From an uncultured Clostridia bacterium (GTDB lineage: Bacteria > Bacillota > Clostridia > Oscillospirales > Acutalibacteraceae): a stretch of DNA of 64,000 bases. Where the stretch lies: the NCBI GenBank assembly GCA_947625785.1, contig CANQPS010000011.1, positions 1 to 64,000 of the forward strand, in the 5' to 3' direction. The notes under the pieces were generated by a model. That model had not been told where the DNA came from, made no database searches, and worked only from the letters and a program-made list of their open reading frames with translations. The position numbers and the translations under genes were made by a program. Positions 33,740 through 42,592 of the stretch are shown piece by piece; position 1 is the first letter of the stretch, and every line of letters begins with the position of its first letter.

Positions 33740-36304
33740 TTATATCAGGGGATGCTTTTTGAAGTCCCATGACGTTTCAAAGCTATCCCAATCTTCCTTT
33801 GATAATTCGATACTGCTCTTTACGCAAGCAGCAGCGTCCAATTCCTTTCCTTCGGATAATATAAATGGTACACTAACTATGTGCCCGGGCATGAACTTTA
33901 TAGTCGGGGAGATAAACGAGAAAACCTCCTTCGCGACCACGCTGTTAAGCAATCCGATAGTATAGAATAAGAGTTCTCTCCCATTGCAGAAGCCCATTGA
34001 CCCAGCCGAATCAAACAAATAACCCGCGGGAACATACCTGAACCCGATGCCCGTTGTGCTGATTGCCGACCAAGAAAGCCCCTCCAAAAAGGCATATTCG
34101 CCATTATAATTATGGGAGCGGACACGTCCCGTCAAAGTGTCAATGTTATTTTTAATTTCGTAGCCATCATTTTGCCAATTTACATAATACTCATTATTCC
34201 CATACCATTTGCGAACCGTTCCACCTTTTTGATACGGAAACCATTTTTGATTGACACTCCGATCAGACACCTCGTACCAGAGGCGCAGAAATCTTTCATT
34301 GTCGGCGGGAGAAAGCCCCTCCCGAGTCGTGAGGACAGAACTCAAAAGTTCATGCTTGAAGTGACGAAGTAATCTTGGAGAAACCCAATATGCAAAGAGC
34401 AACCCAGGAATTTCTCGGAAGCTGTCACTATCAACTACATATTGCCCCCCCCCGTTCAACATAGTGAGTGCCTTGTCTTTTGCATCGACCAAGCGATAAT
34501 AGACACCGTTCCCACCAAGTTTTACGTTGCGGATAGAGAACGCCGTTGTCTGAACGACTTCGCCTCCGATTGATTCAAATGCGTGTGCCCCGAGGTGCGC
34601 CATCGTTATGATCTCCTGCGATGCCAGAAGCGACTTGCGGAGATTTTCAAAACTCGACAAGAACATCCAGCTGTGCATATTGATCATAGCAAGATAACCG
34701 TTCTTTTTGACAAAGCCGGTTTCCATAAACATCGCGAACATATCCGCCTTGCTGTTCGGATATGCGCTGATTGCGTACTCCTTAACGGGCGGTTCCATAG
34801 TTGAAATTCCGATATATGGCGGGTTTGTAATCATCACGTCGTATTTATCGGACATGATCTCCGCTTGACGTAGAAGTCGTTTTAGCAACTTCACACCCCT
34901 CTCGATTAGCTCGACATTGAAGAGATGCGTAACCGCTTTCTTTTCGATTTTCTCGATTGCTTCGCGCGCTGCCTGCAAGTCTACCCCCTCCACTTTCAAG
35001 AGGGAGCCTATCGTCTTTCCTTCGTGGAATATCTCAATGAGACGTTCTATGGCATCCATTTCCCTCCCAGAAAGCAAATTGAGGTCTTTGATCTGCTGCT
35101 TATAGGGAATGGTAGAAAAATACCGCGAATCCCAAATCTCATACACCTGGGGTGCGGCATAATAACCCTTCGTAAAGAAGCGCGGGTTGACTTCTCTTGC
35201 CTTCATCACAAGAGCAAAAGCGGCGAGCTGGGCAGCCCGCTTGTCAACGTCAAGTCCGAAAAGGTTCTTGGACAGTATCAAAGTGGGGATATCTCTCTTC
35301 TGATATCCCCTCTCCTCGTACATTTTGTAGAGGAGATCGAACGCATAGACGAGGATGTGCCCCGAGCCGCAGCACGGCTCGATGACCTTGATATCCTCGG
35401 GGTTCACGTCCCTATATCTGATTGCCTCGATTTTCCGAAGCACCGCCTCGGGCTGCTCGGGATCCGCGACGTAATATTTCATCTCGCTACGCAAGGACGA
35501 GTTCGGGTAGCTCTCCAACCAAATTCGTCCTATGGAGTTCTGCGTCAAATACCGCACGATCCAATCGGGCGTGAAGAGCTGCGTCACAGCCGGAAGAGTA
35601 TCCTTTGTAATCGTTTTCTTCGAGGCGAACACCTCTGCCTTCTTCACGGAGACATAAAACTGATACAGCCAGCCGATGACTTCAACTTCATCATTGAAGT
35701 ACTCCTCGGGAATTTCCAGCAGCTTTGTGATTGCCGTCTCCCCTTTCAGGAGCGTTCTCGGAAGCAAGAGCGCGAGATAATCATTCTCCGTGGAGAAAAG
35801 CATAGGAAGAATATCCGCAAGCGCGTTGCATTGACGGAAGAGCACATGACGGAAGAGACCCTCCATGTCCCCCTCGCTCTTCAACTTGTCGCAGAGCGTC
35901 ATATCAAGCCGAAGCTCATCCTTCACAAAGTTCAGGTTGCGGAGAATTTCAGGCTCGACATTCCCGTCGTGGGAAGAGAGAACACGGAAGCCGTGCGGAA
36001 GAAAGCCATGCACTTCCATGAAGCGAAGGGCAATGAAGCGATTAAACCAAGTGTAGGCAAACGACTCAATCACAGACTGATAGCCGTCCGTCCTGATGAG
36101 GGAGATGATCTCCTGCCGCTTGTTATGTAAATCTTTCGGGAAGGACGTGTCCATGCCCTCAATTACCGTAAAATCACCAATAACTTTCGAGGCGCGGATA
36201 TCCTTATCCCCTTCTATCCCGATAACGCGCAGGGAAATTTGCACCTGTTTTTCGAGATATTCCTTTGCCCATACCGAATATGCTTGCAGAATTTTTTTAT
36301 CCAT
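33740..36304 (-). CDS. pglX: BREX adenine methyltransferase PglX, N-terminal methylase plus recognition domain
   Basis: An 854-residue SAM-dependent N6-adenine methyltransferase lacking the usual PglX C-terminus. SAM-binding motif I reads EPCCGSGHIL near residue 312 and catalytic motif IV reads TNPPYIG near residue 493. Residues from about 600 to the end form a recognition domain that stops exactly at DWDSFETSWDFKKHPLI. Normal PglX proteins continue for another 300 or so residues, encoded here by a separate gene 1.5 kb downstream. AAGGATT precedes the ATG, six bases after the brxC stop. PglX methylates host sites so that BREX spares them. Confidence 0.93.
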   Translation of the reverse strand: MDKKILQAYSVWAKEYLEKQVQISLRVIGIEGDKDIRASKVIGDFTVIEGMDTSFPKDLHNKRQEIISLIRTDGYQSVIESFAYTWFNRFIALRFMEVHGFLPHGFRVLSSHDGNVEPEILRNLNFVKDELRLDMTLCDKLKSEGDMEGLFRHVLFRQCNALADILPMLFSTENDYLALLLPRTLLKGETAITKLLEIPEEYFNDEVEVIGWLYQFYVSVKKAEVFASKKTITKDTLPAVTQLFTPDWIVRYLTQNSIGRIWLESYPNSSLRSEMKYYVADPEQPEAVLRKIEAIRYRDVNPEDIKVIEPCCGSGHILVYAFDLLYKMYEERGYQKRDIPTLILSKNLFGLDVDKRAAQLAAFALVMKAREVNPRFFTKGYYAAPQVYEIWDSRYFSTIPYKQQIKDLNLLSGREMDAIERLIEIFHEGKTIGSLLKVEGVDLQAAREAIEKIEKKAVTHLFNVELIERGVKLLKRLLRQAEIMSDKYDVMITNPPYIGISTMEPPVKEYAISAYPNSKADMFAMFMETGFVKKNGYLAMINMHSWMFLSSFENLRKSLLASQEIITMAHLGAHAFESIGGEVVQTTAFSIRNVKLGGNGVYYRLVDAKDKALTMLNGGGQYVVDSDSFREIPGLLFAYWVSPRLLRHFKHELLSSVLTTREGLSPADNERFLRLWYEVSDRSVNQKWFPYQKGGTVRKWYGNNEYYVNWQNDGYEIKNNIDTLTGRVRSHNYNGEYAFLEGLSWSAISTTGIGFRYVPAGYLFDSAGSMGFCNGRELLFYTIGLLNSVVAKEVFSFISPTIKFMPGHIVSVPFILSEGKELDAAACVKSSIELSKEDWDSFETSWDFKKHPLI

Positions 36305-36309
36305 AATCC

Positions 36310-39300
36310 TTAATCCAGCGTAATTTCGTCCGTGTCCTTCAACTCGCTCACGAGCCTGTCGCGGATGGCAGCCACCACTTTTTCAATATCGTTCTGGGAA
36401 GCGATCTTTTTGTTTGCAATCGGAACGCAGTCGATGATACGAACGCGCTTCGCCCGCGCGACTTTCCTTGCGGATTCGGTCATCACCGCGGCGATAAATT
36501 CGCGGAAGCGTTTAACGAGCGTCTCGCTCGATGTCACATAGGAGTCCAAGTTCGGCGTGGTCTTCGAGAGCTTTTCAAACCATGTCGCGTAAGTCGCAAA
36601 AATTTCCTGCGCCTTCTCCGTGATTTTTGCCTTCTGCTCTTCCGAGAGGTCGGAAGCGAGGGCTTCGTCCTTTTCGCGGTTTATCGTGCTCTCGTCATTT
36701 TCCAAGCGCGTCTTCGTCGCCTTGAACTTCTCATCGAAGATGGCATCCCTGACTTCCTTCGCCTGGAAGACAAGGCTGGAAAGCTCACTCATACGCGAGA
36801 ACGGCAATTCGAGCGCGATGATTTCTCCGATGCGGGAGATAACATCTTCGAGCCGCCCGAGATCGCCGAACATATAGTTATTGCGATACCAGTCCACTAT
36901 TTTGCAAGCGTCCTGATAGGTCTTTTGTTGGCTGCTCCCTTCGTGATAGAAACTTTCGAGCTGCTCCAAAACCTCTGCGGACCCGATAAGCTCATCCTTT
37001 CGGTTGATGACCTCGGTGAAAATCGTCAACGTGTCGCTCGAACGGGTGATTGCGTCAAAGCTCCGATACAGATCGGGCACCACGCGGCATCCCGCATAGT
37101 CCGCTCCGTACTGCGTCCGCAGCCCGCTCAAAAATTCTTTCTTCCGCTGGAAGAAGGATACCACACCCTCTTTGAGCTTCGCTTCGTCGAGCGGGATATT
37201 CTCGGCATACGCATCGTTCATGATGCGCTTGACTTGATACAGAATATCGTCGTCGATTTTTTCTTGTATACGCACCACCACGGCATCGATACCAGACTTC
37301 CTCGCGAAGTCATTCTTGAATACGCGGTTCGTCTCTTCGATTGCCTTCTCGTGCAAGAAGAACTGCACGGTGTGCGCTCTCCAAAGTGTTGCGAGCATCC
37401 CGAGGACATCGATGTCACGCCACCCATACGGACGCTTGCCGAACACTTCCAAGAGATATTTTACCGTGATATTCCGACCGAGTTGTCTGTCACTCTTGAT
37501 CCTTTCGATGATTTCCGTATATGCACCCTTGTTTGAGTCTTGTTCGGTGCCTAAAAGCAGGCTCTCCGACGGGTCTTCATCGAGGGCTTGCATGACCGCC
37601 TTGGGATCATTGTAATAGAACGCGACCAGCCCGATTTTATAGAAGTCTTGCCTAACTACGAGACGGAGAGCGTCGCTGACTCTCTCGCGAGGATCCTTTT
37701 CCTTGATATCGAGCTGCTGTCCGTTGTAATACATCGGTGCGCTTCTCAAAACCACCTTGATCATGTCTTCCGCGCGCGTCAAGCGGTTCGAGCGTTCTGC
37801 CATTTTCTTGCTCATGATATCTGCCATGGAAGGAGACATCACGGCACTATTATTCCTCTTGAACGCATCGATCTTGCTGACACGGATAAGCTCATCGGCG
37901 TAGGCTCCTTCACGCATATCGATGATAAGCGCATTTGTCCGCGCCGACTCTGCAAGCAACGCCACCGAGTCCAAATTGCCCGAATAATTCGTATAAATTT
38001 TGATTGTCAAAAAGTCGGCGTTCGGGTTGCCCTTGATCTCGCCGTCCACATAGCGATTGAGACCAAATTCATAGCGTTCATAGCGATATTTGCTCAATTC
38101 GAGAACGCGCTCATATACAAGGCTCCAAATCCCCCTCTGCACCTCGCCTTCGTTCCAGTTCATGTTGTTGATCTGGCGGTTGACTCCCTGCTCTTCATTG
38201 GTGAGGAAGTCATACTCCTCAGCTTCGAGATTTCCTCTCTTTTGAATGAACATTTCGGCTTCGAGGTCTTTCAGGGCTGTGAGAATTTTTTCCTTCAAAA
38301 CAGCTTTGTCTTCATAGATGCTGCCCACAAGAAGCGTCGCGAGCCTGTCTATCGTAGCGGGCATCTCATTGATATATTTTATCATGAACAAAACGCGAAG
38401 CACCCTCATGGCGAACGAGTCGATTGTTGCCAGCTTTTCTGCCCGCGCGAAAACCGTCTTGATATCGTAGTCGGCAACCTCATCAACCGTATCAAAGAAA
38501 CTGTCAAACGGGACAAGGATACCAGTCTCCTCGTCTACGATACGTCTTGCCGCGCTTTGAAACGCGCTCAAAAGCGAGCGTTCGGTGTCCGTGATGCTCT
38601 TCCCTTCGCTCATACCATGTTCGCGAATCGCCGTGAACACTTTCTGCAATAAGCCAAACTGATATGGCAGGAACGGGTACACTTCACGAAATTCTTCGGC
38701 ATCCTTAAACCCACTCCATGTCGGTCTGCCGGGGAACATAATCAGATTGGAGAGTTTGCTGCTGTTTGCCTCGTAGAGCGATTCCAAGGGAGTTATGGCG
38801 TTTTCTTTTTTGTCAAGCAACCTCTTCCTAACGACTTCATCGGCGTTTGCACCGCTCAAAACGATGTGCAAATCGAAGCGCGCTTGAATTTTGGAGAGGT
38901 CTTCCCTCTTCTCCTTCGTGCCCTCAATCATTGCTTTGAGCATCTGCTGGGAAGTGATTACAACCCACGCCTGTCCGCGGCAATGTTTCCCAAGCTCTTC
39001 CACGCACGATTGAAGATTGACCATCATCTGCGTATTATCGCCAATGAACTGCCCCACTTCATCCATGAGGAAAATGACGCGCGATTTCGTTTTATTGCAA
39101 TAATCGCGGACCATGACAGCGAAGTCCTTGACGGAAGCACTATAATTCTTGATTTGATCGTCGATGAATTCTTTTGCGCTCTCTTCTGTGATACGGCGGA
39201 CATCGACAAGGGCGCGGACTATGTAGTCCTTATTCAGAAGAGCCTTCGCACGACTCTTCTTCCACTCGCGCCCGGAGTACTCCTCAAATTTTTCTATGAA

Positions 39301-39840
39301 CTGCTGCAAGATATTCTCATTGTCAAGCGTCCGCTCCAACTCGGCAACCCAAGGCTGCGATCCGCAATACCCGATTGCCTCATTGAAAGAGCAAAGCATG
39401 GCATCGAGAATAGCGTCGGCACGATTTTTCATCTCGGGCTTCGCCCTTGATGCTATATTGAAAAGCACGACAAGGTTATTTGCCTTGGCGCAATGCCGCA
39501 TATCAGCAAGGATAAGCTCATCTTTGATCTTGTCGTCGAAATACTTTACCGCTTCCCAGCCTGCAACAACCTGATTTTCCAAAATATATCCGAGAATCTT
39601 TAAGAAGTGAGATTTACCAGACCCAAAGAAGCCGGTGATCCATACCCCGATTTTGTCGGTCGGCGTATTCATCGCTTCACGATAGCGACGGAAGAATGAG
39701 CGGAAGGATTTGACGATTTCATTCGTGCAGACATACTCTTCAAGTTCCTGCCACTTCTGATCTTCATCCTCATTACCGATAGTTACTACCCCTTGAATAG
39801 TTCTATCAATCCTTTTTTCAAACAGACTTCCAATGTTCAT
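36310..39840 (-). CDS. brxC: BREX ATPase BrxC
   Basis: A 1176-residue P-loop ATPase with Walker A GFFGSGKS at residues 70-77, in the segment VWITGFFGSGKSHFLKILGY that marks BrxC/PglY proteins. The DUF499-like core and long helical C-terminus follow, and the length is normal for the family. It starts with ATGA overlapping the brxB stop, after AAAGGAG. BrxC is needed for both methylation and restriction in type 1 BREX, probably as the complex's motor or scaffold. Confidence 0.95.
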   Translation of the reverse strand: MNIGSLFEKRIDRTIQGVVTIGNEDEDQKWQELEEYVCTNEIVKSFRSFFRRYREAMNTPTDKIGVWITGFFGSGKSHFLKILGYILENQVVAGWEAVKYFDDKIKDELILADMRHCAKANNLVVLFNIASRAKPEMKNRADAILDAMLCSFNEAIGYCGSQPWVAELERTLDNENILQQFIEKFEEYSGREWKKSRAKALLNKDYIVRALVDVRRITEESAKEFIDDQIKNYSASVKDFAVMVRDYCNKTKSRVIFLMDEVGQFIGDNTQMMVNLQSCVEELGKHCRGQAWVVITSQQMLKAMIEGTKEKREDLSKIQARFDLHIVLSGANADEVVRKRLLDKKENAITPLESLYEANSSKLSNLIMFPGRPTWSGFKDAEEFREVYPFLPYQFGLLQKVFTAIREHGMSEGKSITDTERSLLSAFQSAARRIVDEETGILVPFDSFFDTVDEVADYDIKTVFARAEKLATIDSFAMRVLRVLFMIKYINEMPATIDRLATLLVGSIYEDKAVLKEKILTALKDLEAEMFIQKRGNLEAEEYDFLTNEEQGVNRQINNMNWNEGEVQRGIWSLVYERVLELSKYRYERYEFGLNRYVDGEIKGNPNADFLTIKIYTNYSGNLDSVALLAESARTNALIIDMREGAYADELIRVSKIDAFKRNNSAVMSPSMADIMSKKMAERSNRLTRAEDMIKVVLRSAPMYYNGQQLDIKEKDPRERVSDALRLVVRQDFYKIGLVAFYYNDPKAVMQALDEDPSESLLLGTEQDSNKGAYTEIIERIKSDRQLGRNITVKYLLEVFGKRPYGWRDIDVLGMLATLWRAHTVQFFLHEKAIEETNRVFKNDFARKSGIDAVVVRIQEKIDDDILYQVKRIMNDAYAENIPLDEAKLKEGVVSFFQRKKEFLSGLRTQYGADYAGCRVVPDLYRSFDAITRSSDTLTIFTEVINRKDELIGSAEVLEQLESFYHEGSSQQKTYQDACKIVDWYRNNYMFGDLGRLEDVISRIGEIIALELPFSRMSELSSLVFQAKEVRDAIFDEKFKATKTRLENDESTINREKDEALASDLSEEQKAKITEKAQEIFATYATWFEKLSKTTPNLDSYVTSSETLVKRFREFIAAVMTESARKVARAKRVRIIDCVPIANKKIASQNDIEKVVAAIRDRLVSELKDTDEITLD

Positions 39841-40433
39841 CCTTCTATTCTCCTTTCGGCTAATTTTGAGGCTCTGTAATAGTTCGTATCATCCAGACGC
39901 TCGAAAAGTCGAAGCGTCATATAATTCAGTTTTTCGTATCGCCCCGGGTACATCATTACAACGGGATTCCTGCGGAAAACACTATCCAGATTGTTCAAGA
40001 TCGTATGACTGCGAATCACGGGGAACACTTTTCCCACACCCGTAATTAGAATGATATGCTCCCCATCGTCGGGGACTTGCTTGAACATTTCAAGAAGACG
40101 GCTGCCATTTTCTCCAACGGACAATAGCGGCTGGAACACCTCCCGCAAAAGCAAGTCCTTATCGTAATCGGCTTCCATCCGAAGGATATCATCCATATAT
40201 CCTTCCTCTTCGATAATCGTATTCATCATGGAGTACAAGTCCATTTCCACGATCTCGGAGTTCCTTTCTTTGAGTTTTTGCGTCTCCTGGCGAACTGCCA
40301 GCTCTTCTTTCGGAGAATAATCGAAGATGAAAAACAGCAAGTCGTTCGACGTACCGCGTCGCTTGATGGCATCGATGCTTGACAAGGCATCTTCAAGCTC
40401 CATAAATCGATTGTTGAGAGTTCTCTCTGCCAT
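39837..40433 (-). CDS. brxB: BREX protein BrxB (DUF1788)
   Basis: A 198-residue protein matching BrxB: RRGTSNDLLFFIFDYSPKEEL, then ILITGVGKVFPVIRSHTILNNL and MMYPGRYEKL. It is essential in characterised BREX systems but its biochemical role is not established. It overlaps brxC by four bases and begins two bases after the brxA stop, with GGGGGC upstream of the ATG. Length and order are standard for type 1. Confidence 0.94.
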   Translation of the reverse strand: MAERTLNNRFMELEDALSSIDAIKRRGTSNDLLFFIFDYSPKEELAVRQETQKLKERNSEIVEMDLYSMMNTIIEEEGYMDDILRMEADYDKDLLLREVFQPLLSVGENGSRLLEMFKQVPDDGEHIILITGVGKVFPVIRSHTILNNLDSVFRRNPVVMMYPGRYEKLNYMTLRLFERLDDTNYYRASKLAERRIEG

Positions 40434-40435
40434 TT

Positions 40436-41035
40436 TTACGCCCCCAGTATAGCTTTTAGGTACTCCATATCCCCTATCTGCTTGATATATTCTTCGACAT
40501 CGGGGTGGATGAATACCCTCTTCGCGACAATACTTCTCTTCGACCGTATACCAAGTCCAGAATCAGCAAGGATATTCCTATATCCGCAGCTTAAATCCTC
40601 TATCGTTTTATCGCTCCATTGTGAGACGATAGAATCGGTCTGCTTCTTCGAGGCGAAAAACACCTCATAGTCTTCCAACGTTATGTAATCTCGTTCGGTC
40701 AAAAGAGCCTCACGATATACTTCATACAAGAAATCAAAGAAAAGCGAGTCCGCTTTGGCGATTGCATATACAAGAATAACCTTCGACGTATCTACGTCCC
40801 CCGATATGAATTGTCCCAAAAGATACCTGTCCAACTCGGCAAGACGTTCATAGACCACATTCGTAATTTCCCGCCGTCTCTGCTCCGAATCTACCTCGAT
40901 ATAGTTCTCGTCGAAGCACTTATGGTACACTTCATTACGATCCATGCCCTGTAACATAAGCAATGCTATTTTTTTTGATGTGAGATACTTAAATGCGGTT
41001 TTTTTGATAGCCGAGGAAAAGACTTTTCTGTTCAA
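40436..41035 (-). CDS. brxA: BREX protein BrxA (DUF1819)
   Basis: A 199-residue BrxA protein, first gene of the BREX operon. BrxA proteins are small DNA-binding helical proteins. The N-terminal SAIKKTAFKYLTSKKIALLMLQGM and later ELDRYLLGQFISGD fit the family. Translation appears to start at TTG (41035), seven bases after GGGAGG. A promoter with TTGACA and TACAAT lies 30-59 bases upstream. No other gene intervenes between promoter and brxA. Confidence 0.93.
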   Translation of the reverse strand: MNRKVFSSAIKKTAFKYLTSKKIALLMLQGMDRNEVYHKCFDENYIEVDSEQRRREITNVVYERLAELDRYLLGQFISGDVDTSKVILVYAIAKADSLFFDFLYEVYREALLTERDYITLEDYEVFFASKKQTDSIVSQWSDKTIEDLSCGYRNILADSGLGIRSKRSIVAKRVFIHPDVEEYIKQIGDMEYLKAILGA

Positions 41036-41052
41036 AACCTTGCCTCCCGTTC

Positions 41053-41094
41053 ATAAACACGTTTATTGTAACATACCGCCCGTCCTCATGTCAA
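41053..41094 (-). promoter_or_regulatory. BREX operon promoter with adjacent dyad
   Basis: On the minus strand TTGACA (41089-41094) and TACAAT (41065-41070, preceded by TGT) are 18 bases apart. A dyad, ATAAAC-AC-GTTTAT (41053-41066), overlaps the -10 and start region and could be a repressor site. Confidence 0.82.
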
Positions 41095-41175
41095 GATTTT
41101 CTCTTCCGTTTGAAATGGAAATTGGGAAATCATTTTTTCTACAATGAAATCGTCTATGAAAGCAGAGCGAAGCTC

Positions 41176-41376
41176 TCAACTTTCCATGATGGCAGTCGGG
41201 CTTCGCTCACCCTTGAAAAACATATACACAGCAGCATGATTCTTGGGAAGCATTTTCGGCTTGTGCGGGCAGCCCCAGTCTTCCACACAATACTCACTCC
41301 GAAGCAGCGGATAGCCCAGCGCATCCGTGAGACGTTCAATTTCCTTCATCGTATCAATAATTTCTTCTACCATCAT
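41176..41376 (-). pseudogene. Truncated gene (YCVEDWGCPH...AVYMFFKGE family remnant)
   Basis: A 66-residue reading frame with a good start (GGAGAAGAAGC before ATGATG). The first 53 residues, including SEYCVEDWGCPHKPKMLPKNHAAVY (split as SEYCVEDWGCPHKP and KMLPKNHAAVY), recall a family of about 140-residue proteins that normally continue with an LKVGKAG segment. That recall is from memory, not a search. Here the frame runs into an unrelated ten residues and stops, about 140 bases before the BREX promoter. It looks like a gene cut at the edge where BREX was inserted or exchanged. Confidence 0.55.
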
Positions 41377-41399
41377 GCTTCTTCTCCTTCGTATTCCTT

Positions 41400-41741
41400 T
41401 CAGAAGTCATCGTCATCGTCCATCATGTCCATGAAGATATAGTCATCGACTTCTTTCTCTTCGTCCGAGCTGTTGTCATCGGTCGTTATGTGCGGGAACA
41501 TTTTCTCATATTTTTTTTCTTCGTGACGGCTTGTCGATGCGCTCTTTTTCTTGCCTCCCGAGGCGAACGCGCCGACTGCAAGAAAGCACCCGACACTCGG
41601 CAGAAATGTTGCAAGCCATAACGCTATCCCTGCCGATCTCCATCCGCCCTCACAAAAGATACTCACCATGGCAAAGCCAATGGACGTGATGAGCAATACC
41701 ACGGCGGCAATCAGGACTTTTTTCATCGTTCCTTTGTTCAT
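41400..41741 (-). CDS. Small membrane protein with acidic tail, 113 residues
   Basis: Two hydrophobic segments, about residues 8-29 (KVLIAAVVLLITSIGFAMV) and 36-60, are followed by a Ser/Lys linker and a highly acidic C-terminus ending DMMDDDDDF. It probably sits in the cytoplasmic membrane with the tail inside. The start is uncertain: ATG at 41741 abuts the upstream stop, while ATG at 41726 has AAAGGA close upstream. Family not recognised. Confidence 0.65.
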   Translation of the reverse strand: MNKGTMKKVLIAAVVLLITSIGFAMVSIFCEGGWRSAGIALWLATFLPSVGCFLAVGAFASGGKKKSASTSRHEEKKYEKMFPHITTDDNSSDEEKEVDDYIFMDMMDDDDDF

Positions 41742-41742
41742 T

Positions 41743-42330
41743 TCAGTCTATGTCTCCGTGGTAGACGATCCACATCGCCCCAAGGTCACGCAGCTCCGCC
41801 TCCATGCCTCGGCTCAATGACTCGAACAGGATATCGTTCGTGCCGATATCCCCCGGACCCAACCGATACCAGCGGTCGTCATACTTGAACGTCATAAAGA
41901 CATACTTCAAATCATAGATCGCTTCCTCGGTCTGCCCTTCGTATTTTTCCTTGTAGCCTTCTGCCCATTCCCGCAACGGTTTTGGGGTTTCTTCCTCGCT
42001 CACGCGGTGCGCCTCGTTGGGAGCCATTTCCCACAGGAGAGCTTCAACAGTGTCCCCCGTGGCGATCCACCCCATGCAGGACGACAAGGGCACTTCTCTA
42101 TGCGCCGAGGCGATCACTTTCAAATCGGCAACCGTGAGCTGTTCGCGCACCTCAAAGAGCATAGGCAGAAAAGACTTGCTCAATTCCGCGTCGTGCAGCA
42201 CAAACAGGGCATAACTCCGCTGGAAAAGCAAATCAAGATACGCGCGCACACGATTTTCTGCGGCGTGATACAACTCCTCGAGTCGCTTGTTTTTTATGTA
42301 ATATTCGACCGCTGCGTCCCTGATCTCCAT
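41743..42330 (-). CDS. Unknown 195-residue protein
   Basis: Begins MEIRDAAVEYYIKNKRLEELY at ATG 42330, with AGGAAG upstream and 14 bases after the previous stop. The body is acidic and helical, with VLHDAELSKSFLPMLFEVREQ and a C-terminal WYRLGPGDIGTNDI segment. No signal peptide, membrane span or catalytic motif is visible. It is cotranscribed with the WYL-nuclease operon. Function unknown. Confidence 0.68.
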   Translation of the reverse strand: MEIRDAAVEYYIKNKRLEELYHAAENRVRAYLDLLFQRSYALFVLHDAELSKSFLPMLFEVREQLTVADLKVIASAHREVPLSSCMGWIATGDTVEALLWEMAPNEAHRVSEEETPKPLREWAEGYKEKYEGQTEEAIYDLKYVFMTFKYDDRWYRLGPGDIGTNDILFESLSRGMEAELRDLGAMWIVYHGDID

Positions 42331-42344
42331 GCTCCTCTTCCTGA

Positions 42345-42566
42345 TTACTCTTTTTCGTATCCACTCGACAACAGCTCGTCCGTCCACTCCTCGAACGTCG
42401 GGAAGTCCTTCCTGCTCCATTGCATCTCTACTTTAATGGGCATATCAAGCCCGACGAGCTTCCAATACGTTTCGGTCTCCCGAACGGCGTACCGCAAATC
42501 TCCTTTGCGGAAGACGCCCTGCGCGCCTTCCTTTCCACCCCTGACTACGACAGTTACTTTTGCCAT
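42345..42566 (-). CDS. Unknown 73-residue protein
   Basis: A small protein (MAKVTVVVRGGKEGAQGVF...) with AAAGGAGG ten bases before its ATG. It is predicted to be largely beta, with a Trp-rich C-terminus (YWKLVGLDM, EMQWSRKDFPTFEEW). It lies 26 bases after the nuclease-like gene in the same operon. Family not recognised. Confidence 0.68.
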   Translation of the reverse strand: MAKVTVVVRGGKEGAQGVFRKGDLRYAVRETETYWKLVGLDMPIKVEMQWSRKDFPTFEEWTDELLSSGYEKE

Positions 42567-42592
42567 TTTTCAAGTTCCTCCTTTGAAATATT

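Noticed and set aside
32193..33740. Reading the split pglX as a frameshifted or decayed single gene
   Set aside because: Each part has an independent start codon with a good ribosome binding site and ends at the same domain boundary. Two extra complete recognition domains cannot result from a frameshift.
32193..33780. Phase variation of pglX by recombination between the recognition modules
   Set aside because: All modules point the same way, shared identity is limited to short stretches of about 12-20 bases at the ends, and no recombinase or inverted copies lie in the locus.
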